Shown here one piece after another: positions 19,090 through 28,704 of a stretch of DNA of 28,704 nucleotides (positions are counted from its first letter, which is position 1; the number at the start of each line of letters is the position of its first letter). The stretch comes from Plantago elongata (Eukaryota > Streptophyta > Magnoliopsida > Lamiales > Plantaginaceae). The stretch covers positions 1-28,704 of the forward strand of contig JAYMSP010001803.1 of NCBI GenBank assembly GCA_036897095.1. The letters are read 5' to 3'. The notes under the pieces were generated by a model that was not told where the DNA came from, made no database searches, and worked only from the letters and a program-made list of their open reading frames with translations. Made by a program: the position numbers and the translations under genes.

Positions 19090-21908
19090 CTAGTTGGGCA
19101 TATTAAGGAAGCCACTGGAAAAATCAATCTGAAACATATGATCATTAGATTTAGCATTCTTCAGAGACTCCACTGCCAATTTAACCATGGATTCATCAGG
19201 AACTTGGATATTTTCACTGTCGGCTTCAGCACCCAAAGACACATGATAGTCGTCGACTACTCCTGAAGATGGGGAGAAGCTTACCATGCTTAAAGATGTC
19301 TTGCTTACCACGCGTTGGCTCTCAACATTTGACAAGCGTTGGCTCTCAACATTGTTACTCTTTACACCAGACATGTATCGGGCCAATTCTCTGCCATATC
19401 TTTCCCTGTCAATCTTGCTTGCTTCCAAATACGGCTGCCATAAAAACCAATGTTGCCGATTTATAGTACAAAAGGTGGAAGATTATCAATCTATAGACTA
19501 TATGTACCAAAGGTTTTGTAACATTTTTTTCCCACAACTATCACAAACAGGCTACTAAGACAAAACATACCTTTTTTTCCTTGTCAGATAGGGCCTTCCA
19601 TGCCTTAGTTGCCATATTACGAAGATTCGTGCTACCAACATTTTCTCCATGAATCATCTTTAGCCTGTTACACTCAAGCCTAACGAAGATATGATATCCA
19701 GTTCTCGGCTTCATAGGAGCATCAGGCCTCTTGCATAATTCTTTATCATACAATTCTGATGGAGACTTCTGAGTTACCATCTTGGGCCCTGCATATTTGA
19801 CTAGTAATGTTATAACCAAGAAATAAAATTAAGCCGTTTATGTGTCATGGATGTATATATAGTAGAAATGAAGTTATAAATAGGCACCATCAGGGTTGAG
19901 GGTTTAACTAAAATAGATAGTCTTTGCACAAGCATATTTTTTCGATCAAACGAGCATATTCAACACCTTATTTAGCTTAAGGAATCTGACATAACATATG
20001 AATCATTGAACTAGATCGATAAAGGTTCACCGCTGGAAGAAAGTAAAAGACGAAACGTATCACCTGTACGTTTCCTTTTCTTGTCCTGACCATTAGGATT
20101 ACCATCACAATTCTTTTTCTTTCCCATTGAGCTGCCTGGTTTAGCCTCAAACTCTTCAGGACCTACCACTGATGCAACACTAGTTCCTAAGACATCTCTA
20201 GCTAAAGAAGAAAGTCAAGACAGAAGTCAGCAAAATGGATGTCTTGAAGACTCGAGGCCAACAAGATGTTATAGAAATGAACATTTTTCACCTGGAGAAT
20301 TTTTGTCCGGGGAACTGTTCACTCCATCAATGCTTTTGCTGTACAGCTGCTCATACTGAAGAAGCAGAATTTCATAAACTTTCTGAAGTTGAGCTGGTAA
20401 GATGGAGTTGCTACTTTTGAGTTTTAAGGCCAACTCTACTTCATCCCACTTCCCAGCTTCAGTGACCTGGAAAAAAAAATACAAATATCGCATCATCAAT
20501 ATCGTAAAGTATGCACAGATGAAGTATATTCTGGATAAAAGCATAAGATACCTGATAAAATCCCCCTCTCCGTTTCACTTCTTCATATAAGAGATGCAAG
20601 TCGAGGTTTGACTCTTGAAAGTTAAAGCTGCATGCATAAGGATTTCAGCATTTCACCACGTAAATTTACCGGATGAGGGAAACAGTGAAGACAAAACTTA
20701 ATCAGGATCAACAAAAGTACGCAAGATTGAACTTTATTAGCAAAATGCAGTTAAAATACGTGCAATGTCATGGACTATTTACTTGGTGCGTAGTATGTTG
20801 AGTATTCGAGATAACTTCACAAGTAGACTGATTCATAGGTCGGGGAGCCATTGAATTACATAATGGAACATAAATAAGTCTTTCAGCTAGCATAGCTAAA
20901 CTGGAGTAAGAGCATATTATCTCTTTCCACGGCTAACGAAAATACATAGTTTGGGTACTACGCAAAGCAAGTTTGAAACACCTCATGCAGTATGAATTTA
21001 AATACACGAGTATGTACTGAACGGTCTGAACTTGTGTGCACATGATGCAATACTTCTTTTACACGTGAAGTGTGCTAAAAGAGCTTAATTGAGGTCCTAG
21101 TTTCTCTTTAAAGGCCAGGTTAAGAAGAATACTTGAAAGGCCAAAAATTTCTAACTGCATTCCAAAAAATTTCCTACCATTTAGTTTCCTTACGTATACA
21201 ACATTTTCATCTCTAAATTTCAATGTTATTTCTGCATCACATGAAATATTATAGATAACAAGCTATCAATAAGAGGAAGTAGGAACCATAGTGGCTAAAT
21301 TCCTTATTTCTGGACAGAGTGACAAAGTACATTTCCAAGAATCAATAATCCATCCAGTTCCTTCTTACCATGTCCGTGACAATATCATGTGCACTCACTA
21401 AACACAAATACAAAGAACATATGTGCATGTTCAATTCTCAACTCGGGTTGAGTTTTGCCAAATATTTGTATTTATCTGATTATCTCTTCACTCTATACTA
21501 CTACTACTAAACCCCATCAAAATTACAATTCGGTACGAAACACTAAATTTCAAAAATCTAACTCCCAACTCAAGTGGAGTTTTGAGTAGAATCTCAAACA
21601 CTCAGATAAATTCTTGAATGAGAACACAAGTGCAATTAATACTGATCACCAAGCTAGACGAAAACTGAGCTCATAGTTAGAACTAATTACTACAAAAACC
21701 AAAACATAATACAGAAATAAAAGATGCAAAATATATATAGGAGATAGAATTACAGTAGGCTGAGGCCAGAGGAATCATGCAATTTGACAAGCTTTTTATA
21801 GAAACCATCCTTGATTTCCTTGTCATAATCATCATCAGCAGAAGCTACAGGAGATTCTGGGCAGGAAAAGCCACATGCATTGGCGATTTTGTCATCTTTC
21901 ATCTCCAT
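19090..21908 (-). CDS. ARID-HMG box chromatin protein (HMGB9/10/11/15-like)
   Basis: Six exons (21908-21754, 20627-20552, 20466-20292, 20201-20064, 19788-19571, 19434-19090) join in phase to 368 residues. All introns are GT-AG, and the first is 1.1 kb. An ARID domain spans about residues 36-125 (FYKKLVKLHDSSGL, LDLHLLYEEVKRRGGFYQV, KWDEVELALKL, LQKVYEILLLQYEQLY). A basic cluster (KKKN...DKKRKR, about 160-180) is a likely nuclear signal. An HMG box follows at about 201-274 (KRPDAPMKPRTGYHIFVRLE to YGRELARY). Proteins with this architecture are plant-specific and nuclear. The ARID prefers AT-rich DNA and the HMG box bends DNA; Arabidopsis HMGB15 works in pollen development. A direct 8-residue repeat (NVESQRLS / NVESQRVV) follows the HMG box. 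The C-terminal tail is acidic and ordinary in length. Confidence 0.9.
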
Positions 21909-22060
21909 TTTGTGAGCTCTGTTTCTCAAAACAGAGTGTTCTTTCTAGTGTTTTGACTTACTCAGTCTCAGTGGTACAAGATACAATAAATTAATGGTAT
22001 GTGTTATGTAATGAAAGTCTGGATGGCACAGAAACTGCCGGTCATGCATAAAACACAACT
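21909..22060 (-). promoter_or_regulatory. 5' leader and proximal promoter of the ARID-HMG gene
   Basis: A perfect inverted repeat (CTCTGTTT, 4-nt loop, AAACAGAG; 21917-21936) ends 8 nt before the start codon. It would form a hairpin in the leader and could affect initiation. No clear TATA box was found upstream. Confidence 0.4.
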
Positions 22061-22620
22061 CACCGCGAACTGACGGGTGGAGTATTCCTTTTTAGTGGGA
22101 TGGATTTTAGTGTTTTTTTTATGTACATTACATTTATAACAACTTTGGTTTTACAATCGGTGATAGCTTGTTGGTATGACTTCGTATATTTCAATATTTG
22201 CATATGCATTTTTGGTGTTAATGTACATGGACAACAGGACAAGGAATTTATCATCTTCCAATGTTGGTTTCATCTTATCTTTTTTGTTACCAAATGGGAT
22301 GAACTCTTAGGTTAGACGATTGTTATGTACTTGTGTTTAAGGCAAATAAGATGTTTGAGACAACATAGAACTCTGGTTGAGGTACTTAAAATCTCAATTT
22401 CAATCGATACAACTCAACTAGAATTCTAACTTAAATAATACATAAGAGTTCGAATAATATATATTGCAACCGTGTTTTACTGCCAGTGCATATATAAACT
22501 TATTAATTTCAGTTCTCTTTATATGTAAATTCATTAATGAGTCCGTCTCATGAGAGTCCTCAATATATTGAGAGTCCTACACAAACATATAAACATACAA
22601 AATTATAAACGATTTGGCTT
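22061..22620. other. Intergenic stretch, no gene seen
   Basis: This AT-rich DNA has a few short open frames without family resemblance. It may hold the left boundary of the Mutator-like region, but I could not find a terminal inverted repeat. Confidence 0.4.
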
Positions 22621-22630
22621 CTGATGAATG

Positions 22631-22815
22631 TCACGGGTCGAAGACCCGGATCCACGCGAAGTCGGGTCATACAAAAGGCGTAAATAAGGTAACCCACATC
22701 TCGTTTCTCTCTCTCTCTCTCCTCAATTTCTTCTCTTTCACCATTGATTATCTCCGATATCTTCACCAAAATGTATGAAAATCATTGATTATCACCGATT
22801 TCTTCACTCGGCTTC
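22631..22815 (+). promoter_or_regulatory. Hairpin, (TC)n tract and duplicated leader before the FAR1 remnant
   Basis: A perfect hairpin CGGGTC-GAA-GACCCG (22634-22648) is followed by a third CGGGTC at 22663. Then come a (TC)n microsatellite (about 22704-22722) and a tandemly repeated segment of roughly 35-45 nt: ATTGATTATCTCCGATATC, then ATTGATTATCACCGATTTC. It precedes the first FAR1-like exon and probably is its old promoter and leader. Confidence 0.4.
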
Positions 22816-22911
22816 ATAGATCGACGATCAAGTAAGCAAAAATTACTAAAATTAGGCTTGTTTCAGTAGATTTTCGAACAATAATCATTGAGTTGTTATG
22901 TTTTAGAATTC

Positions 22912-24189
22912 ATGATGGATGAATCATTGAAGAAAACTTAGTTTCTGATGCGAATGACCATCGTTTACTTGTTGAAGACTTGCAAATTGTTGTTCATGAA
23001 GGTAACATATCAAAATCTGTCTTAATATTGTAGTTGTGTTTGTTAGATGTTAATTGTGTATGTTAGATGTGAGTTGGCTTGTACATAGTGTACATGCTCA
23101 TGTGTGAGTCGATTGCAAATTGTGCTAGTGTGGAGGATGTTCCTGACAAGCCGCTGAGTGTCCTGCCCTTTTAGTGTGTTTTAGTGTTTGGTATGCTATA
23201 TCATCACAAAGGAGTGAGAGCACAAACCATTCTATATCATTCAACTCCAATAAGCAAACTTCTCTCACTCAGTTCTTCAAGTTGTTTGATGCTGCACTAG
23301 AAAGGTGAAGGGAAAGAAAGGTTTATAATGAGTTCAAAAACCAAAAAGGATGCACACAACCTAAAAGCAACCATGCCTTACTATGGCAAGCTACAAAGGT
23401 AACTGTATATTACAGTAATTAAATTGTCTGTAAGTATATGCAAATGGTGCATAACCAGTCTTTATACATTATTGCTAACAAAAAAGATGTTATAATTGTT
23501 GATTAAAAGGTATAAATTGTCTATAAATAATACTAAATAATGTATGTTTAATTAATTTGCAGATTTATGCATTAAAAATTTATGGCCTCGTTGAAGAAGA
23601 ATTCCACAAATCAGAAGCAACAAGAGCTTCTTTGAACTTTTCTCAAAATGGAGTAAAACAATACATGGTTACATCTCAAGTAGATCCTGAAGATTTTGGG
23701 ATTGTAGATTTCAAGAATGATGAAGATGAAGGGGATGTTCAAATCACATGCAATTGCAAGCACTTTGAAGAGGTTGGTCGGATGTGTTTCCACTGTTTTA
23801 GAGTCCTAAAACAAAATGATGTTTTACAATTGCCACATAAATACGTTTTGCCACGGTGGACACGAGATTTTAAAAAAGATATCTTTGATCGAGAAAAATT
23901 GGAGAAGGCAGCACTTGAAAGTGGCCCAGAATGCATTGCATGGAGACACCACATGAGCAGAGTTTATGTTGACTTAATAATGGAATCTGAAGGCAACATG
24001 GATGCTAGAAGATTGTTAGAAGACTCATTTGAGCGAGATCTAGTAGCTATCAACCAACTTGTTGGAGGACAAGATGAAACAACTAGCAGCCATGTCCCAA
24101 TCGTGAGCGCTACTATGCTTAATCCACCGCATATCAAGACGAAAGGCAGGAGCAAGAAACGCATAAAAGGCCATGTTCAGAAAACCTAA
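22912..24189 (+). pseudogene. FAR1/FRS-type (Mutator-like) transposase remnant with SWIM zinc finger
   Basis: Exon 1 (22912-23001) encodes MDESL, then, after a one-base frameshift, EENLVSDANDHRLLVEDLQI, and stops at an intact GTAACA donor. A scrap near 23121-23156 reads SVEDVPDKPL, like the start of a FAR1 domain. From 23189 the text is typical FRS C-terminal half: WYAISSQRSESTNHSISF and TSLTQFFKLFDAALER, then TGA (23306-23308) where the family has Trp, then RERKVYNEFKNQKG up to a donor at 23399. The last exon (23563-24189) carries the SWIM finger CNC...MCFH and the family tail HKYVLPRWTRDFKK. The FAR1 DNA-binding domain and the MULE DDE core are missing. FRS proteins are either host transcription factors or MULE transposases (Jittery type). 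The neighbouring C48 frame makes the second more likely. The last exon alone is open. Confidence 0.82.
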
Positions 24190-24832
24190 ACTACAAAAGC
24201 TAAAAAGTGTGTTGAAAAGACAGAGATACCAAGAAAGGAACACTTGATATGAAAGTTCTTAATTGTCTGGTATTGTGATGTAATTGTCTATTAATGTATT
24301 CAAATTGTTGAGTACCATGTGACTGGATTGGAAAAAGAAACACATGTTATGAAAATTCTAATGTCCATTATTATGATGTAATTGTCTATTATTGTACTCA
24401 AATTGTTAAGTACCATGTGACTTAATTGGAATAAGGAATATTTGTTATGAAATTCATAAATAAACATTATTATCATGTAATTCTACATTATTATTAGATA
24501 ATTGCATAGGACCATGTAAATGATGGGAAAAATAACATATGATGACCATGACAAAAAAATAGATACACCTTATAGTAAACAAATCCTAATCGTTCATTGT
24601 TATACATGCATTGTCTATAATTATGATGTAATTGATGAGCATGAAACTAAGTTTGAGGAGAATGACTAGATGATAAATTGTTCATAATTGAAGATGACAA
24701 TTTCATAAACTGACTTGTAATTTACACTGATAAAAAATCTACTATAATTAAAAGGTTAACCAATCCAAAGTACATTCACCAATACACAAAAAAACACAAA
24801 AAACATAAAAATGAGTAAAAGTAAACCAAATA
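24190..24832. other. Spacer between converging transposon genes
   Basis: This is the space between the 3' ends of the FAR1-like and C48-like remnants. Its left half is a tandem repeat (24248-24552, listed separately). The right half has a fourth, very diverged resemblance near 24600-24650 (TTATGATGTAATTG) and no gene. Confidence 0.5.
24248..24552. repeat. Three tandem copies of a roughly 100-bp unit
   Basis: Units start at 24248, 24348 and 24446, each with TATGAAA.TTC. The first two share GATGTAATTGTCTATTA, ACTCAAATTGTT- or ATTCAAATTGTT-like words and GTACCATGTGACT. The third is more diverged (CATGTAATTC, GGACCATGTAA). They lie directly after the FAR1-like stop codon. Confidence 0.7.
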
Positions 24833-27800
24833 CTACAAATTGTTATATTCATTGTCACTTGACGTTAAATTTTCTAGTCTTTCTTTTCTAACAAATTTCA
24901 TTAAAGCTCCAGGTTCTTCAAAGTCATCATCATCAACACCCTGCCTCTTGGCTTTTTTGGCTTGATCGTCAACCTCATAATCTGTCTTTGCAACAATTTT
25001 ACCACCCTTCTTCTTCAAAGCCTCTCTCTTACCCTTTTCCTCTTGAATAAGATACTCAGATAGTTCATCTTTCTTATTAACAAAATCAGCCACATTATCA
25101 AGCAATTCCTCCCTTAACAGGTTGACATCAGCAAGCAAGAGTAACGAAAGAATGTCGACACGTAAAACAAGCCTCAAAGTATTCTCTAAAAAAAAGCAAA
25201 CAAACACATGTTGCTTGAAAATCAACAATTAGATAACACCAATAAGCAATTATATATCAAAACTAGGCTATACTAAAAAAAATGAACACATTGACAAAAA
25301 AAAGGTCAACACAAAAAACATACATAACTAGACAATTATATTCCAAATATAGACAACTGAACAAAAAAAAACATTCATACCAACATAAGATCCTTGCACT
25401 TTCCAAGGGTAACCTCTGAAATTTTCCATGTATTTCATCACAAAAACACCACAATAAAATTCTTGTCAATTATTGTCCATTCAAAATTGAATTACATTAT
25501 CAAACCCGTCAACCTCGCATGCCGTCGGGGTGACCAATCCCAGTGAGAAATGTCTGGAAAACACCATTCTGAAAAAAATAAAATTATCTTTAAAGAAAAC
25601 AAACGGCAAATACTGTTTATATAAAAAAACAAAATTATCCTACCAAAGTTGTCATGAGTGAGTAAACATCCCCAATTGTTTGAGGAGGCAAGTTAACCAA
25701 ATACTGAATCTTCCTTTGGTCAAAATTAACCACCAAAGATGCAAAATGCTTCCGTTCCTCATAATAGATAAGGACAAAAAACTACATAAGAAATAAAATA
25801 AATAAAAAGAAATCAAACAAGTTAAAAAAGACAATAACCAGAAAAATAAATAATATATATTAAAGTAAACTGAGAAATTAAAAAAAATGTACATCCGAAC
25901 AGTTTGAAGATCGCCTCGAATGTCACCCATACTATCCTCAATGAAACCATTGAATGCCCCAACTACATGTTTCGTGGACTCTTTCTCATTGAAATTGGTT
26001 TTTTGATCATCACGACCAAAATACCAGCTAGCGTACACAAATGATCCTAAAAGAAACAAAAAGAAAAACTACATAATTAATCAACTTGTTAAGAAACCAA
26101 ACATGCAGGGGAACGTAAAAAAAAAATGTTTCCTTAACACACATATACAACTTAAGAGTAACAAAACACAATCATCTAAAGACGTAAACAAAAAACAAAA
26201 TAAAAAAGGAAAACTTACAGAAGCGGACAAGCCAAAACAAAATCTTTTCATATCACCATCATTTGGTTTCCTATGAGCATCATTCAACACTAGAGCCCAG
26301 CAATCAATGACCCTAGAAAGAATCTCTTTATTAGGGAACATAGTTAACACCTCGTTTGCGGTCAAATAATACCGATCAGTAAAATTTACAAACTGACGGC
26401 CAGACCTGTCAACAAGAGACAAGACATTAAAACTTAAAAGATGAGCAATTAACATTTAAAAAAATACAATTATATATTCAAACTTCACAATAAAAACATA
26501 TAAACTACAAAAAAAATTGACTTACTCATGTTTCCAAGATGACTTAGTAAAGCAATAATTCACACAATCTCTCTTCAAGCTGTTCATCTCTTTAAACAGG
26601 TACCCATTTCTCCGCAAAGTTGAATTAACAAACTTCACTTGATCTTTAGGACCCATATCTAATATAGAAAAACCATGTGGATCATAATGATGAGTATCCA
26701 TGTGCTGAACATCTACATATTCTTCAACTTCATTCTCAACATGTACATCGTTTTCAGGTTCTTCTGCATCCTCAACATTTTCAACTTGTTCAGCTTCAAC
26801 TTCATTCTCTATATTGTCAACATTTCAGTCTCATCCGATGTGTCACCACCATCTTTTCCATCCCCTTCTGTGTTTATATTATCTGCAACATGACAATAAG
26901 AACCTCCATCAATGTTCTTACTCATAAAAATAGTATCATCAGTGTCATTCAACTTGATGGAAGGCTCAATAAGTTCCGTAGGACCCATCACTTCACCGCT
27001 AGCAATCTCCAGAATGCCTTGAACAATATCATGATGATCATCATTAGTAACATTACCTTGCCCTGCATTATCAACAAAGTCATATGAAAATTTTAACAAA
27101 ATCTTACCTCCACCAATAAAAAACCATACATGCACCATTTATATACAAAAATATACAATTAGCATACAATAATCAAAGCATTAAAAAAATCAATACTACA
27201 AAAGACACAAGAAAACAAAAAGCTAAACATAAACAAATACACTGTACTAACAAACATATACAATGCCCTGCCTTCAACAAATGTAGTGATCATCATTAGT
27301 AGCACTACCTTGCCCTGCATTACCAACATCATTCTGATTATCAACAGTCTGATTCACTTGCTTCTCCTTCTCAGCCTTTTGTTGTTGACGAAAAGCTGCA
27401 TCCTCCCTATCCCACTGGAAAAAGCTTATGCCATCAAAGTTCAGCTCAGCTTGAAGATCCTTTTCAGCTTGAGTTAAACCAAGGCAGAAGCTCGGGAAAT
27501 CAGTCTTCAACATGTTGAAGTAATTTTGAGTAACGCTATCCACCTAACCGACAACAGTTGGCTGAGCCCAAAATCGTAATGAGGGTGAATTGTCTTCAAC
27601 TGCAGGCTCTTCAAGAGGGGCAAAATTCAAGCTTTTCATAATGCGTGAAGAATACACATTGAAGATCACTTCAACATCTCTCTTGAGGAATTGAAGGGCC
27701 TCATCCATAGACTTACAGAGAACAAAAACATAAACAATTAGCATACATACTTTGACAATAAACATGCAAAAATGCACAAAAACTAAGATAAAAAAAACAT

Positions 27801-28505
27801 ACGAAACCTTTTACAGAATCTTACGCAAGTCTAAAAGAACAAAAATGCACAATATATACACAATCATACACAATTAGCATGCACTAATCAACACATTTAA
27901 AAACACCAATACTACTAAAAAACCAAGAGAACAAAAGGAACTAACAGAACAATACACTATAAGAGCAAACACATATACAATAAAATAAGAGAAATACACA
28001 ATAAACATGCAACAATGTTGGAAAAAAAATGAAAATAGAAAGAAGAAAAAATGAGAACTCACATCCTTTGAATTAGCCTTAACATCTTCATCATTACGAA
28101 CTCCATGTGGAATAGGATAGCTGATAGAGGCTGAGCCAGCAGGTATCTCCGAAGAAGAAGCAGTTACCCTTGCCTTGGTAATAGGAAAATTCGAAACCAT
28201 AATGAAATTACCCCACCCGTTAGCCCTTTTCTCCCCTGAAACCCTAAAAATGATATAGCAACACTCCAGTGTTGTACCAGTGGAAGTGTCATAGGCTCTG
28301 TCTTGCCCATATATGGGAACCGGTGAAGATAAGCCAATAACAAAACAACAAGGCACCCATAAACATGAGTGATATTACTAGAAAAATACTTCTTCACAGA
28401 TTCACACAATTGTGAAACGACAAAATCACACCAATCTAAACTCCTTATCTGAGTAACATTGTAAAGGCTGCAAATCTTATTCCGTGTATCCGAAATTAAC
28501 TCAGT
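24833..28505 (-). pseudogene. Mutator-associated Ulp1/C48-like protease, multi-exon and decayed
   Basis: Exon-like segments in order on the minus strand: about 28505-28063 (CSLYNVTQIRSLDWCDFVVS, YMGKTEPMTLPLVQHW), 27711-27280 (MDEALQFLKRDVEVIFNVYS), about 27120-26526 (acidic VEN/VED repeats, then DPHGFSILDMGPKDQVKFVN), 26405-26219 (TANEVLTMFPNKEILSRVID), 26046-25893, 25781-25644 (RKHFASLVVNFDQRKIQYL), 25568-25381 (FYCGVFVMKYMENFRGYPWK) and 25185-24833 (Lys/Glu-rich tail). HF..LVVNF and CGVFVMKYM match the His and Cys boxes of C48 (Ulp1/SENP) peptidases carried by some plant MULEs. The position of the usual catalytic Asp reads Val-Asn. Defects are TAG at 27544, TGA at 25466 and frame changes near 28250, 26825 and 26046. 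It converges on the FAR1-like remnant. The true 5' end is not seen. Confidence 0.7.
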
Positions 28506-28704
28506 AATAATATTATTATTTTAACTGACCAGTGACTACGGACTCGATGTACGTGAATTATTCGACAGTAATAACGAGTTGAATTCGAGAATTAACGGTC
28601 GGTTCCGATCGCCAGTTAATTACGAACAAGCGTTAAATTAGTGTTTGATATTAAAATAATAATAAAAATAATAAAATAAAAATATTTATTTTAATACGGC
28701 TTTA
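28506..28704. other. Right edge: different DNA abutting the C48 remnant
   Basis: Similarity to a readable C48 frame ends near 28505 at an AATAATATTATTATT run. What follows has a different composition (several CG dinucleotides, then an AAT-repeat region) and no open frame. It could be an intron, another insertion or the element's end. Confidence 0.35.

Noticed and set aside
26677..27087. 136-codon plus-strand frame
   Set aside because: It is antisense to the acidic part of the C48-like remnant; the His/Leu-rich text is the mirror of Glu/Asp codons.

Overview
The window is nuclear DNA from a flowering plant, most likely a eudicot. It is AT-rich, its genes have short GT-AG introns, and it carries plant-specific families: an atypical bHLH of the AIF/IBH type, Ole e 10-like X8 proteins, a PPR-DYW protein and an ARID-HMG protein. 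I cannot name the species. All five functional-looking gene loci lie on the minus strand, and all recognisable gene models come from manual reading of splice sites.

Layout: 1-1368 is gene-poor. An intronless bHLH gene occupies 1369-2004. Then 2.3-8.7 kb has no gene I can support and holds an LTR-like block at about 4500-5297. Three tandem X8 (callose-binding type) small secreted protein genes follow at 8762-9355, 11609-12130 and 14185-14707. Each has three exons of the same design (69, 223 and 35 or 41 nt), and the last two lie in a recognisable duplicated segment. Between them sit a Tourist-type MITE (10677-10848), a Stowaway-type MITE (12582-12820) and a tRNA-like SINE head. A single-exon PPR-DYW gene lies at 15108-17096. 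A PIF/Harbinger element that has lost the middle of its transposase spans 17402-18760, with TAA on both sides. A six-exon ARID-HMG gene fills 19090-21908.

From about 22.6 kb to the right edge the DNA is a decayed Mutator-like transposon landscape. A broken FAR1/FRS-type transposase remnant (plus strand, 22912-24189) faces a multi-exon Ulp1/C48-like protease pseudogene (minus strand, 24833 to about 28505). About 100-bp tandem repeats lie between them.

The host genes do not form one pathway: they cover growth-related HLH regulation, cell-wall glucan binding, organelle RNA editing and chromatin binding. The parts most worth a second look are the X8 tandem cluster with its shared promoter motif, the convergent FAR1 plus C48 mobile element, and the Harbinger deletion derivative.
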